A stretch of 64,000 nucleotides of DNA from Choanephora cucurbitarum (lineage: Eukaryota > Mucoromycota > Mucoromycetes > Mucorales > Choanephoraceae), in the NCBI GenBank assembly GCA_025331435.1, contig JAIWNI010000025.1, positions 1 through 64,000 of the forward strand, read 5' to 3'. The notes below the pieces were generated by a model, which saw only the letters and a program-made list of their open reading frames with translations, did no database searches and was not told the origin of the DNA. Position 1 is the stretch's first letter. The number at the start of each line of letters is the position of its first letter. Positions 54,391 through 64,000 of this stretch are shown piece after piece. A program made the translations under genes and the position numbers.

Positions 54391-56110
54391 ATGAGTGTAT
54401 TTCCAAAAGAGACTATCAAAGTACAATAATGAAAAGAAAAAGAAATGAATCAAACAACCTGAGACTCATTTACACACAATAGAATATTGGTGAATCACTT
54501 GGCGTTACCAATCTAAAAGATGAAGTAGCTACTGCTTTAGCACAAGATGTAGAATATCGAGTGCACGAACTGATTCAAGTAAACACAATAAAAAAGAGCA
54601 TGGTGCGATATATCTATATTTACAAAAGTGACATTACTTAGGAAGCATCCAAGTTCATGCGTCACTCTAAAAGAACAAAACTATTAGTGGATGATGTCAA
54701 TGCAGCACTTCGAGTGAAGAATGTAGAAGTAAGATCTTATTCCTATCACCAGGTTGATAATTAACCTTTTGGTTAGCCTTTGTATGGTTATGCATGTGGA
54801 GACGCCTTAAAGTTCAGAAAGACAACATTCAATAACAATGATCTCTATTTCAATGACGATGAAGAAGTTGATTTTGAAACTGTGCTGAACAAGCCCTTAC
54901 CTAAGATACCATTGGATGTCACTTTTACTGCTCACTGGCTTGCTATTGAAGGTGTTCAACCTGCTATTCCTCAGAACCCTACACCTAGTGGTAATACAAT
55001 ACTTAGTGCTGAAAAGGAAAATGCAGGCTGATTTATATCGTTGTTTTAGATGCAAAGGCTGAATTGCTATCCAAACGTACCAAGAACCATGCTAGCTCCA
55101 ATGGTATCACAACAGATCAAGTGAATGTGAAACCTTTAGTGAAGCATGTACTATCAAAAGAACTTCAAATGTACTTTGAGCGTATTACTGAGGCTGTATT
55201 AAGTGAAGATGAACAACTGCAGTCTCAGGCATTTGAAAGTCTACGAATGGATCCAGGTCTCCATCAATTGCTACCTTATTTCATTCAACATATTCATAAG
55301 AAAGTCACCCAAAACCATAAGAATCTGGATATCTTGGAAGCCATGCTATCCATGTCTCATTCCTTACTGAACAATAAGCATTTATTTGTGGAGCCATATG
55401 TAAGTTATTTCAAATGTTGATATGATCCAAACTAACGCATGACATCTATTTTCCAAAGCTGCATCAATTGATTCCTCCTATCTTATCATGTATGGTAGGC
55501 CGTGTCATCTGTGAAAATCCTCAACAACAGAATCATTGGTCTACACGTCGACGTGCTGCTTCTCTGATCGCCACTATTTGTCATCGTTATGGCAAGGCTT
55601 ACCACACATTACAACCCCGTATTACCAAGACTTTATTACGTGCCTTTTTAGATCCTGCTCGTCCCCTTACAACTCACTATGGTGCTATCATTGGTTTAGA
55701 CAAAATGGGTCCTGAAGTCACTCGTGTACTTGTAACTCCCAACATCAAATTCTATGCAGACAATTGTCTCAGTCATGCCCTTCAAAGCTCGAATCCTGCT
55801 CGACTCCAAGAAGCCGCACAGTGTAAAGAAGCACTTGTGGTAAGCTGCTTTTATGATTCTAAAAAAAAAGGAGGAAGAAAACGTTACTCACCATTTAATA
55901 TAGACTGTCTTGATGCATATCGCAGACTATGATAATACAGTTACAGTGCCTCAGAATAAATCAGAGGACAGTATGGATCAAGATGCTACTTATTCAGAAC
56001 AAGAAAAGACACAGCTTTTGGATTTTGTAGGTTCTATTGTGGGTGAAGCTTATTTGGAAAAAGAACATAGAAGATCACATATCAAGAGTTTAATTGAATT
56101 AGCGCAATAA
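54391..56110 (+). CDS. TAF6: TFIID/SAGA subunit TAF6
   Basis: Seven exons: 54391-54420, 54483-54578, 54642-54728, 54777-54990, 55050-55399, 55459-55839, 55904-56110, giving 454 aa. The N-terminal histone fold begins [18 protein letters not shown] and contains [37 protein letters not shown] and [16 protein letters not shown] linker with [20 protein letters not shown] is conserved. The C-terminal HEAT repeats include [18 protein letters not shown]-like [28 protein letters not shown] and [16 protein letters not shown]6 pairs with TAF9 in an H4/H3-like dimer in TFIID and SAGA. Length matches fungal orthologues. The convergent uS2-like gene ends 49 bp downstream. Confidence 0.95.
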
Positions 56111-56159
56111 ATCATATTTGTCTGGTGAAGCAACTATACTTTTCTTTTTCTTTTTTTTT

Positions 56160-57200
56160 TTACCAAGAACCAGTTTTGTTTGAAGGTGTTCCCCATCCCT
56201 CAGAAACTTGTGTAGTAGGTATATCATCTGCCCAATTGGAAGCTGAATTGGATTCGATGTCAGGTAACGATGGCATTTTGTCTGTTGGAGGCCCATAGAA
56301 ATCCACTTCTTGCTCCCCTGTTTGAGTTGTAGGATGATGCCAGTTACCTACAGAAGAAGATTCCCAATCTATTTGTGTGGATTGATTTTGATTAGGCCAT
56401 TCATTTTGCTGCTGCTGCTGTTGTTGTTGTTGTCCTGAAAAGTAAAACTGGGTTTCATCCTGATTAGACCAGTCATTCTGCTGCTGAAAGTCTGAAAACT
56501 GAGGAATGGCTTCAGCAACTTCCTCTGAAGCAATCAGTTGTTCTGTATAGAAGAACATATCAGGTATAACAGCCCAAGGAGTCTCGTAGTCCAATTGGCC
56601 ACGTAAACGAATGACAGCTCGTGCCAAAAACCAACAAATCAGACCAATGGATTGTGTGCCTTGATTGTTACATGGAATAGCAACATCAACAGAACGCAGG
56701 GATGTATGTGAATTACAGAGAGCAATTACCGGCATATTGCAATAGCTTGTTTCTTTGATAGCTTGGAAATCAGTCATGGGGTCCATTGAGATCAGAGCCA
56801 AGGGCTCCTCTAATTTGTTGGTAAAAGTACCTGGCACAAACCGACCTTGATTGGATTGCCCACCTAAATAGTGAGCTAGCTTAATAGCAGGTCGATGTCC
56901 TTTGATAGTACTTGAAGTGACATAAATGGACTCTGGTGGAAGTGTGACAAGGACACGGGCAGCCAGGATTAGTTTCTCCCAGGTCTTACCTAAATGAATC
57001 AAGTGGACACCATCTGAACGACGAGAGAAGATGTAAGGCTTCATCCGATTATTCAGGTTCTGCGTGCCCAAATGGCATTGGGCTGAAAGCATCAATAAGA
57101 TATCTTGTTCAGTTGGATTAAGCACTTGTTAGACACGGTTAGTATGTTGTTCAATTGATTTTCCTGTTTTCTCTTTACCAGAAGGATAATGACTCTCCAT
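56160..57200 (-). CDS. Divergent small-subunit ribosomal protein uS2 (Rps0/RPSA) paralog
   Basis: Two exons: 57179-57200 and 56160-57124, giving 328 aa. The intron holds a perfect TACTAAC branch site and joins MESHYPS to VLNPTEQDILLML, the expected uS2 start. The core (residues 8-215) follows uS2: CHLGTQNLNNRMKPYIFSRR, DGVHLIHLGKTWEKL, GRFVPGTFTNKLEEPLALI, SYCNMPVIALCN, RSVDVAIPCNNQGTQSIGL, FLARAVIRLRG. It lacks the ITRSF insertion after FTN and differs at many positions that are nearly invariant in Rps0. The C-terminal tail (about 110 residues) holds a Gln run and repeated Trp motifs (DWSNQ, NEWPN, DWESS, NWADD, GWGTP, ending GSW), like the W-repeats of RPSA. It may be a specialised paralog. 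I cannot tell if a conventional Rps0 exists elsewhere. Confidence 0.85.
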
Positions 57201-59194
57201 TTCAGTTAGTTTGGAAATGGAAAAGAGGAAAGAAAAGGATTTTTTTCTTGATTCTACAGCAATAACAACAACAAAAAAGACATCATCATTTATCAACATT
57301 GATACATTATTTTATATGTACGGAGCTATAATCAAATTGTACCTTGCTTTTGAATGATAACATTGAACTTTGTCAAGATAGTCATTATGAAGCTGCATTT
57401 GGTCATTTTGAAAAACAGTCAAGTTGATAGTAGGTTGAGTTCGATGCAACGATACATGGCCTGATCTTTTGACTACACCGCAAAGTCAAGTATCTCGTTC
57501 TCATCACTTTTTCTGAGAAGCATAAGAGAAGAACATCATTATGTTTTGATATCCAAGTATGCTTGGTTGCCATCTAAGAAAAGCCTGCGAGGGGCGGAAG
57601 TACCATATATTGACTTGTTCTAACAAACTCTAAGCTTTATCTTCCTCTTGAAAACAATATTTCTGCATTACGTGCTTTCACCATGTATTTCTTCTTTAGC
57701 GTTCTACTTAGAAATATACATACAGCTTGAGTCTTCTGTGAAAATAAAGAGAAGCTCTCTCTAAAGCAAATTGTCCAAGCTATTTGAAAGTTAGCAAGAT
57801 AGGATGGACATATTGATTTTGTTTACACAAATGAGCATCTTTTGAACTAAACTTCCAACAAGTTTGAAAAGAGAAACATAGATAACAACCTGAAGCCAAA
57901 AGTACCATATGTTTCTCTAACGTAATTCTCACACTGCAGTATGTGATTGAGATTTGAATACTGCCAAGAAGTTTCATTATATTTTCGCTTGTTAAATAAA
58001 TAATAGAGATGAAAAGCAACTCATCCTTCATAGACCTTGTTGACACAGAAACAATAATATCATCATGTAAGTGGTCTGTGAAAAACCATCAATGTTCATG
58101 AGCAAAGCTTTTTGAGATTTAAAAGGAAATGAACTAAAGCTGTAGTGCGATATCTCACAGGAAATCACTATTGACAGACCCAGTTTATTTATAAGGTGAA
58201 TCCACATAGTCTAGAATTCAAAAAGAATTAGGAGAAATAAGTATCTTTTCTTGTTTGTTATACATGTCACTGTATGGTATAGAATGGCCGTTAAATGCAA
58301 AATTGAAATTGCTAGAGCAGAATGCTGTCTAAAACTAGGAATGAACAGAATAAGGTTAATCGTCCTTCAATATAGATTGTCAAGGTAGTGCTCTGCACGG
58401 AAAAAATAAATCTTGAGAAATTAGAAATCCAACATCTTGGACGTTCAGGACATTTTGATTAACTCCTTTAGGAGTAAAATGGTCGACAATATACCCTTTT
58501 TTTTCAGATCAATTTGACTGAAGATCTTTTTGGTAAATCTTCGGGAGACTCGGTTATGGATCTTTCCAGTAAACACACACACACGCATAGAGTGAGATGA
58601 TGATTTTACTATCGTCTCTTTAGCAATCACATTTCTTAGAAATACTAAACAATTCTCTTTGGCTTCAACATGTTTGTGGTCATCATGGGGCTTCTAAATG
58701 ATAGTATTACACCAGTGACATCTCTCAATGATGCTTTAGGCAGCATTGTCAGGTACTTTGTTCTTTATTGCAATTACTTCTACTTTTGTTGTATCTAAGC
58801 ATAGAGATTCAGGAACTCCTTTGCTGATTTTGGTCAGAGTACAATAAAGTTGCTTTATGGCCTCGTTAAATTGTTTTAGCATTTTGACCGATATGGTAGG
58901 TATCCTGAAGATAATCAAATAAAAAGCGCCATACAAAAAAACAAGGGAAAGCAATGATCTGTTACTTAATTCATGCGTTTCTTTACTCCTTTCTTTGAAA
59001 AAAACTGATATGATATATGCATGACTTGAGTCACTGCTTCAAGACTAACTGGCTTAAACTTCTTTGAGATGTATGTCTTTAGACAGGCTGGCCACAGTCA
59101 CAAAAACAAATAACGCGAATTAAAACGCGTATGAACACAATCCATCTTTTCTTTTTTTTTCTTTTGCAACTTTCTTTTTAAAATAAAAATCATC
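57201..59194. other. 2-kb divergent intergenic region with possible gene debris
   Basis: Lies between uS2-like (-) and NASP-like (+). Minus-strand frames at 57780-58046 and 58736-58954 (the latter with VKMLKQFNEAIKQLYCTL and SKGVPESLCLDTTKVEV) look protein-like but are isolated. They may be decayed ORFs of the kind seen near 24 kb. A CA repeat is present near 58573. No gene is supported. Confidence 0.4.
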
Positions 59195-60427
59195 ATGTCT
59201 GAAGAGCAAAAGATCAAGGCCGAGCAACTTTTTAAGGATGGAAAAGCTGCTTTCAACAAAGATGAATTTGAAAGCAGTGTCAGTATGCTTGGAGAAGCTT
59301 GTCAGTTGATGTAAATAATCTATAAGTTGAGCATTCAACAGATAGTTGATACGATTCAAAATGTAGGGATCAAATCAATGGCGACTTATCTCCTAAGAAT
59401 GGCGATGCTTACTTCTTATATGGTCAGGCTCTTTTGCAATACGCCATTATGCAAAACACAGTTCTCGGTCAATCTGCTCAAGCATCAGCTAAAGTAGTTG
59501 AACAACAACAAAAAGACGAGCAGGAACAAGGTAAACATGATTGGCATAAAAAGGAATATTGGAGTGTTGAGATTGACAAGTCTTTTGGATAAGCTAAATC
59601 AAGCAACCCATTGTTTCAATTGAATGATGCTCCTGAATTCACTTCAAAGGATGAAAAGAGCAAAACCAACGATCCTACTGAAGAGGATGAAGAGGATGAT
59701 GAAGAAGACGATAATGATGTAGCAGGTTCAGCTGACGAAGACTTTGAGGCAGCTTGGGATATCTTGGACGTAGCCCGTGTTATCTTCGAAAAGGGAGAAG
59801 ATAAAGAAACCAAATTGAAATTAGCTGATGTGCATATATGCCTAGGTGACATTTCTTTAGAGACAGGTATAACTATTTTTCACTCTCTTGAAGCTTTATT
59901 GTTTTAACGATTTAACCTTGTTAGAGAAATTCAATGAGGCATTAAGCGATTATGAAAAAGCCATTGAGATTAAGAAATCTGTATTGGAAGAGACCGACAG
60001 AGAATTGGCTGAAGCTCATTACAAATATGCTTTGGCTTTGGAGTTCTCTACAGACAAAGCAGATCAAGCTGTACCTGAATTATTGAAGGCTGTAGCTGTA
60101 TTAGAAAAGAGAAAAGAAAAGCTTGACTCTGGCAAAGGAAAACAAAAAGCATCTGAAACAGACAACGATGAAGTTAAAGAGATGGACGAGCTGATTGCTG
60201 ACATGCGTTTGAAAGTAGAGGAATTAACACAGAGACAGGCTTCTGAAAAAGAAGCAGAGGCTATGTTGAAGGCCATGTTGGGCTATGGCAAGGAAAGCAC
60301 ATCAGATGCTCCTGCCAAGCAAATCTCTGCATCTACACCTGTCAATGATTTAACCATGTTGGTGAAACGTAAAGCAACTGAAGAACCTAAGCAAAACACA
60401 ACTGAAAAAAAGCAGAAATTAGATTAA
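59195..60427 (+). CDS. NASP/Hif1/Sim3-type histone chaperone (SHNi-TPR)
   Basis: Four exons: 59195-59310, 59367-59530, 59594-59866, 59925-60427, giving 351 aa. The first TPR (KAEQLFKDGKAAFNKDEF) is followed by a linker and a strongly acidic insertion (EEDEEDDEEDDND) inside the second TPR, the diagnostic NASP arrangement. Then come AAWDILDVARVIFEKGED, LADVHICLGDISLETEKFNEAL, YEKAIEIKKSVLEETDREL and AEAHYKYALALEFS (SHNi-TPR). The C-terminus is a coiled coil plus a Lys-rich tail (KRKATEEP, KKQKLD), a likely NLS. The family buffers and delivers H3-H4 (or CENP-A in fission yeast) with Hat1/Asf1. PAN2 starts 115 bp downstream on the same strand. Confidence 0.92.
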
Positions 60428-60542
60428 AATTATATTATTTATGCAATTTTCTTATTGGCTCAATTGCGTCTATTCAATGATACAATTTCTCTCTCTCTTC
60501 TTCTTTTTTTTCTGTATAATTTTTTCTAATAATTTATTTCCA

Positions 60543-63500
60543 ATGGATAGTTCTTGGAATGAAGTACAACATATATGTGATCCCAATCTAAACAAAGTCA
60601 CTCCTGTTTCTGCTGTCTGTTGGGATCCTTATCATGAGTTATTATGGACAGGCAACGATACAGTATGTTGTTGCTCTATTGTAGACGCCTGCAGATAATC
60701 TTATCAAACGCTTTATTAGGGTCGTGTATGTTCTTATTATGGCAAAGGACTTCAACGATATACTTCATGGAAAGCACATAAGGATGAGCAAGTGCGCCAG
60801 ATTCGTGTCTTGGACAGAGGCGTAATCAGTTTGAGTCCCAAAAGTCTTCAGATGCGTGATAGAAGAGGACTTGTGAAATGGAGTGTAAGGCAAGTCTATT
60901 TTAACATGGGCAAACCAGAACCAACCATCGTTTTTCAATTAAACCAACACGCTATCACAATAGTAATGAGGATACAAAAGACCTTCATTGTATGACTTCG
61001 ACCACATTGACCAACGGCGAATTACTAGTGGCAGGCCAACAGGATGATATGCTTGTTGTCAGTCTGGCTCGAGGTACTGTTACTCGAAAGATTTCTGGTG
61101 CATCAAATATTGTCGTCTTGAAGAGCTTGCCTCGCTCTATCTGTGCTGGATCTCTCTTGGGCGAAGTGACCCTAAGAGATCCTCGGACGATGAAAATTGA
61201 ACAGCGAGTACAAGCACATACAGCTACTTTATCTGATTTAGATGTCTCTGGTAATCTTTTACTTACCTGTGGGTTTTCTCAAAGGTAATTAAGATGGCTT
61301 CTCAAACAACAACAAAAAAAGAAGTTTTGAAAATTGACACAGGAAAGAAAAGACAGGGTTCATTGATCATGGATCCTTTAGTAAAAGTGTATGATATTCG
61401 GATGGCAGTACGCACATTAGCACCTATACCATTTCCGAGTGGCCCCATGTTTCTCAAGATGCACCCTACATTAAGCACAACTTGTCTTGTGGCATCTCAA
61501 ACTGGTCAATTCCAACTCTGCGATGTTTCTAGTCTGATCATGGGATCTTATGCAGCACCAGCTCAATTCCATCAGATTCAAACTTCCAGTTATATCACTG
61601 CTATGGACATCTCAAGTTCAGCGCAATCCTTAGTCTTTGCTGATGGAGCAAGCTTCGTCTACCAGTATGCTGATAGGGAAGACTTCGACATCAATCCGTA
61701 TTCATTACCCCTTACCACACCAGATATAGTTCAACCTATCACAACCACAATGAAAGAAGACAGTCCTCTCTCTTCAGTAGGCATGCCTTACTATACAGAT
61801 CCACTACTCTCTGTCTGGCCAGCCAACAAGGTCTATGAAGTGGGCGCACAACCAACACCCATTGATGAAGAAATCATTAGAAATATGAAGACAATTGATT
61901 TCGTAGGCTATGCACCTAATCCAGGCAACATTCATCGTAACCAACAACCTCGAAAGAAAAAGATCTTGACGAAAAAGAATGGTCCCAAATTTCGCTCAGA
62001 ACAAGAGAGAGAATTGTTACAAGCCAGAAAAGTATTGGTAGGCGATGACGGTCTGCTACGTCATTCTGGAAGACGCTCTTCTTCTGTAGGCGATATTCAC
62101 ACCTTGGATCCCACTGTAGTCAACATGCCTCGATATTATCAACGTGTGGAGATTCAGTACAGTCGATTTGGTGTAGACGATTTTGATTTTGGATATTTCA
62201 ATGCTACACAATACGGTGGTCTTGAGACACACATTCGCAATTCATACTGTAATTCACTATTACAAGTGTTGTATTTCATCAGTCCTTTACGTAAGATTGC
62301 CAAATCGCATATCAAGACAGCTTGTCCAAAGGACAATTGTCTCTTGTGTGAATTAGGATTCTTGTTTCGTATGCTAGAAGATTCAAAAGGTCAAAATTGT
62401 CAGGCGACTAATTTCCTTCGCGCTTTCAGTACAATTCCTCAAGCCTTTGCTCTGGGTCTGTTTGAACCAGATACACCTGATCGCAACCTATCTTATTCTA
62501 CACTAATGCAAAACTTTACTCGATTTATTATGGAACAAATCCATCAAGAAGCTAACACACCATCCAACCCTCTCATCTCAAAGACTTGGACTCAGCATGT
62601 ACCATTACAAGAAGAAGAACAGCAACAATTAGAGGTACCATCTACCATGCAACAGCTGTTTGGTTTACAGACATTGAGTCAAAGTAAATGTGGTAGCTGC
62701 CAACAAGAAGTCTCTCGTATCACTTATCCCTTTGTGGTTGACATGTTGTATCCCAAGAAAAACGATAGGAAGTCAAGAAAGAGATCATTCACCAGTATTC
62801 TTAAGGCAAGCATGTATCGCGAGAACCAGACAAAGGCATGGTGCAGTCATTGTCATCAATATCAGCCAACAACAACAAAGAAGATGATTTGCGGTTTACC
62901 CGGTGTCATGTTGATCAACTCGAGTGCTGCTAGTAGTGAAGAAGCATTGATTTGGCGACAGAATGGACCTAATAACAACAAGCAGTTTACTAGTCAGGAT
63001 CCACCTGTTGATCACGAAGAAGGGGAGTCACAACCCACCTTGTCTTCTTGGTTACCTGAAAGGTTTGGTATTTATATGAATGGTTCTGAACTGGTCATCA
63101 AAGCATTGCCTGTGGATAAAGAAATACCGCCTGAATTTAAAGGATCGCCAGAAACATGTGCCATTTATGAACTCTCTTCTACTATTCTCCAAGTGCAAGC
63201 AGAGGAAGAAGCGACTCATCTTGTATCTCAGATTAGAGGTAAGAAAAAAAAACATGCTAAATTCCAGAGACCTTTGACTCAACTGTTGATTTATTTAGTG
63301 ACTGAAACAGAGGAGGATGTCAAATCATCTGCTTGGTATCTCTTTAATGATTTCTTGGTGAGAAAAATTCGTGCTGAAGAAGTATTTTCATTCAAAGGTA
63401 CTTGGAAAACGCCTGCGGTGCTTCAATACACACGTATTGACTTGGACGATTTACTTGATCTGGAGGTCTTACCTAGCCAAGTCGACTACTCACTCTTGTT

Positions 63501-63943
63501 TGAAAATCTCTCTATTGCCAAAGAACCCAACCTTAACCCACGTCATCAAGTCTTATCTAAAGAAGAGATGCCCAAGCCAGGCACATTGGTTGCGATTGAT
63601 GCTGAGTTTGTAGCATTACAACAAGAAGAGACAGAGATTCGAAGCGATGGTACAAAATCATTGATCCGACCTAGCACACTTACTTTAGCGCGTGTGAGTG
63701 TGTTGCGTGGTGATACAGGACCTCAAGAAGGTGTACCTTTTATTGATGACTATATCACAACCAAGGAACCTATTGTAGATTACTTGACTGAGTTCAGTGG
63801 TATTCGACCTGGTGATTTAGATCAAGCTCAATCTAAACATACATTGGTACCTTTAAAGGTAGCCTATAAGAAATTGCGATTGTTGGTTGATCTAGGCTGT
63901 ATCTTTATTGGTCATGGTTTAAATAAGGATTTTAGAATTATCA
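60543..63943 (+). CDS. PAN2: PAN2 poly(A)-specific ribonuclease subunit (3' end beyond window)
   Basis: Exons 60543-60662, 60720-60889, 60964-61284, 61353-63943; a GTAAGT donor at 63944 leads out of the window, so 1067 residues are seen and the C-terminus is missing. The N-terminal WD40 propeller includes [56 protein letters not shown]. The linker that binds Pan3 follows, then a catalytically dead ubiquitin-hydrolase domain ([19 protein letters not shown], with N in place of the usual catalytic Cys). The DEDD exonuclease begins [11 protein letters not shown] (Asp953, Glu955) and [14 protein letters not shown] (third Asp); the rest is cut off. It starts mRNA deadenylation as the Pan2-Pan3 complex. 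Exon 2 is best ended with a GC donor (see finding); a GT donor at 60885 with acceptor at 60970 is the alternative. Confidence 0.93.
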
Positions 63944-64000
63944 GTAAGTGTTCTTTATGATAAAAAAAAAAGAGAAAAAGCGCGTAGACTGATAGAATGA
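63944..64000 (+). other. Start of a PAN2 intron at window edge
   Basis: GTAAGT donor at 63944 after RII; the sequence then has an A-run and runs off the window without a clear in-frame acceptor. Confidence 0.7.

Noticed and set aside
56099..56296. Small minus-strand frame at the TAF6/uS2 junction
   Set aside because: Shadow of the uS2-like C-terminus in another frame.

Overview
The window is nuclear DNA of a filamentous early-diverging fungus, most likely Mucoromycota (Mucorales-like). It is AT-rich. Nearly every protein gene is broken by short GT-AG introns of about 48-80 nt. The recognisable proteins (WOPR regulator, Sec2 Rab GEF, Gti1/Pac2 and KRE9/KNH families, Num1/ApsA-type cortical PH, G-gamma, fungal fatty-acid elongase) are fungal, and several transposon relics are of kinds common in these genomes. 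No tRNA, rRNA or CRISPR array was seen. All spliced models below were assembled by hand from donor/acceptor sites and reading frame. Each sums to a whole number of codons, but none is supported by transcripts.

Layout. 0-9 kb: pentanucleotide microsatellite, G-protein gamma subunit (-), DNAJC21/JJJ1 ribosome-biogenesis J-protein (+), mitochondrial Mtf1/TFB-like protein (-), MCFD2-like EF-hand cargo-receptor subunit (+), orphan basic protein (-). 10-13 kb: PC-esterase-like membrane protein (+) tail-to-tail with an ELO fatty-acid elongase (-). 15-21.4 kb: three minus-strand genes, Sec2/Rabin8 Rab GEF, an unknown possibly WWE-like protein, and choline-phosphate cytidylyltransferase. 21.6-27.8 kb: accessory block with a frameshifted Tc1-like transposon, a 606-bp TIR element, gene relics and one small MITE. 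27.8-38.7 kb: GPI-anchored KRE9/KNH-type wall protein (-), second MITE copy, a compact Num1/ApsA-like cortical PH protein (-), then 4.3 kb without a gene leading into a WOPR-domain transcription regulator (+). 39.6-42.7 kb: solo Tc1 helix-turn-helix ORF and a decayed Tnp2/Plavaka-like transposase. 43-64 kb: gene-dense block with an intronless GH36 alpha-galactosidase (-), Sac1 phosphoinositide phosphatase (-), PX-PH phospholipase D (+), PDRG1 prefoldin-like (-), TAF6 (+), a divergent uS2 ribosomal-protein paralog (-), NASP/Hif1 histone chaperone (+) and PAN2 deadenylase (+, cut by the window end).

Functionally, several genes touch membrane lipid and trafficking (CCT, ELO, Sac1, PLD, Sec2, MCFD2) and several touch RNA or chromatin (JJJ1, uS2, TAF6, NASP, PAN2). 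There is no sign that they form a cluster. The striking features are packing (one pair of convergent stop codons overlaps, another is 1 bp apart, and PDRG1/TAF6 share a 90-bp divergent promoter) and a set of small TA-flanked inverted-repeat elements. I did not find a clearly new multi-gene system.
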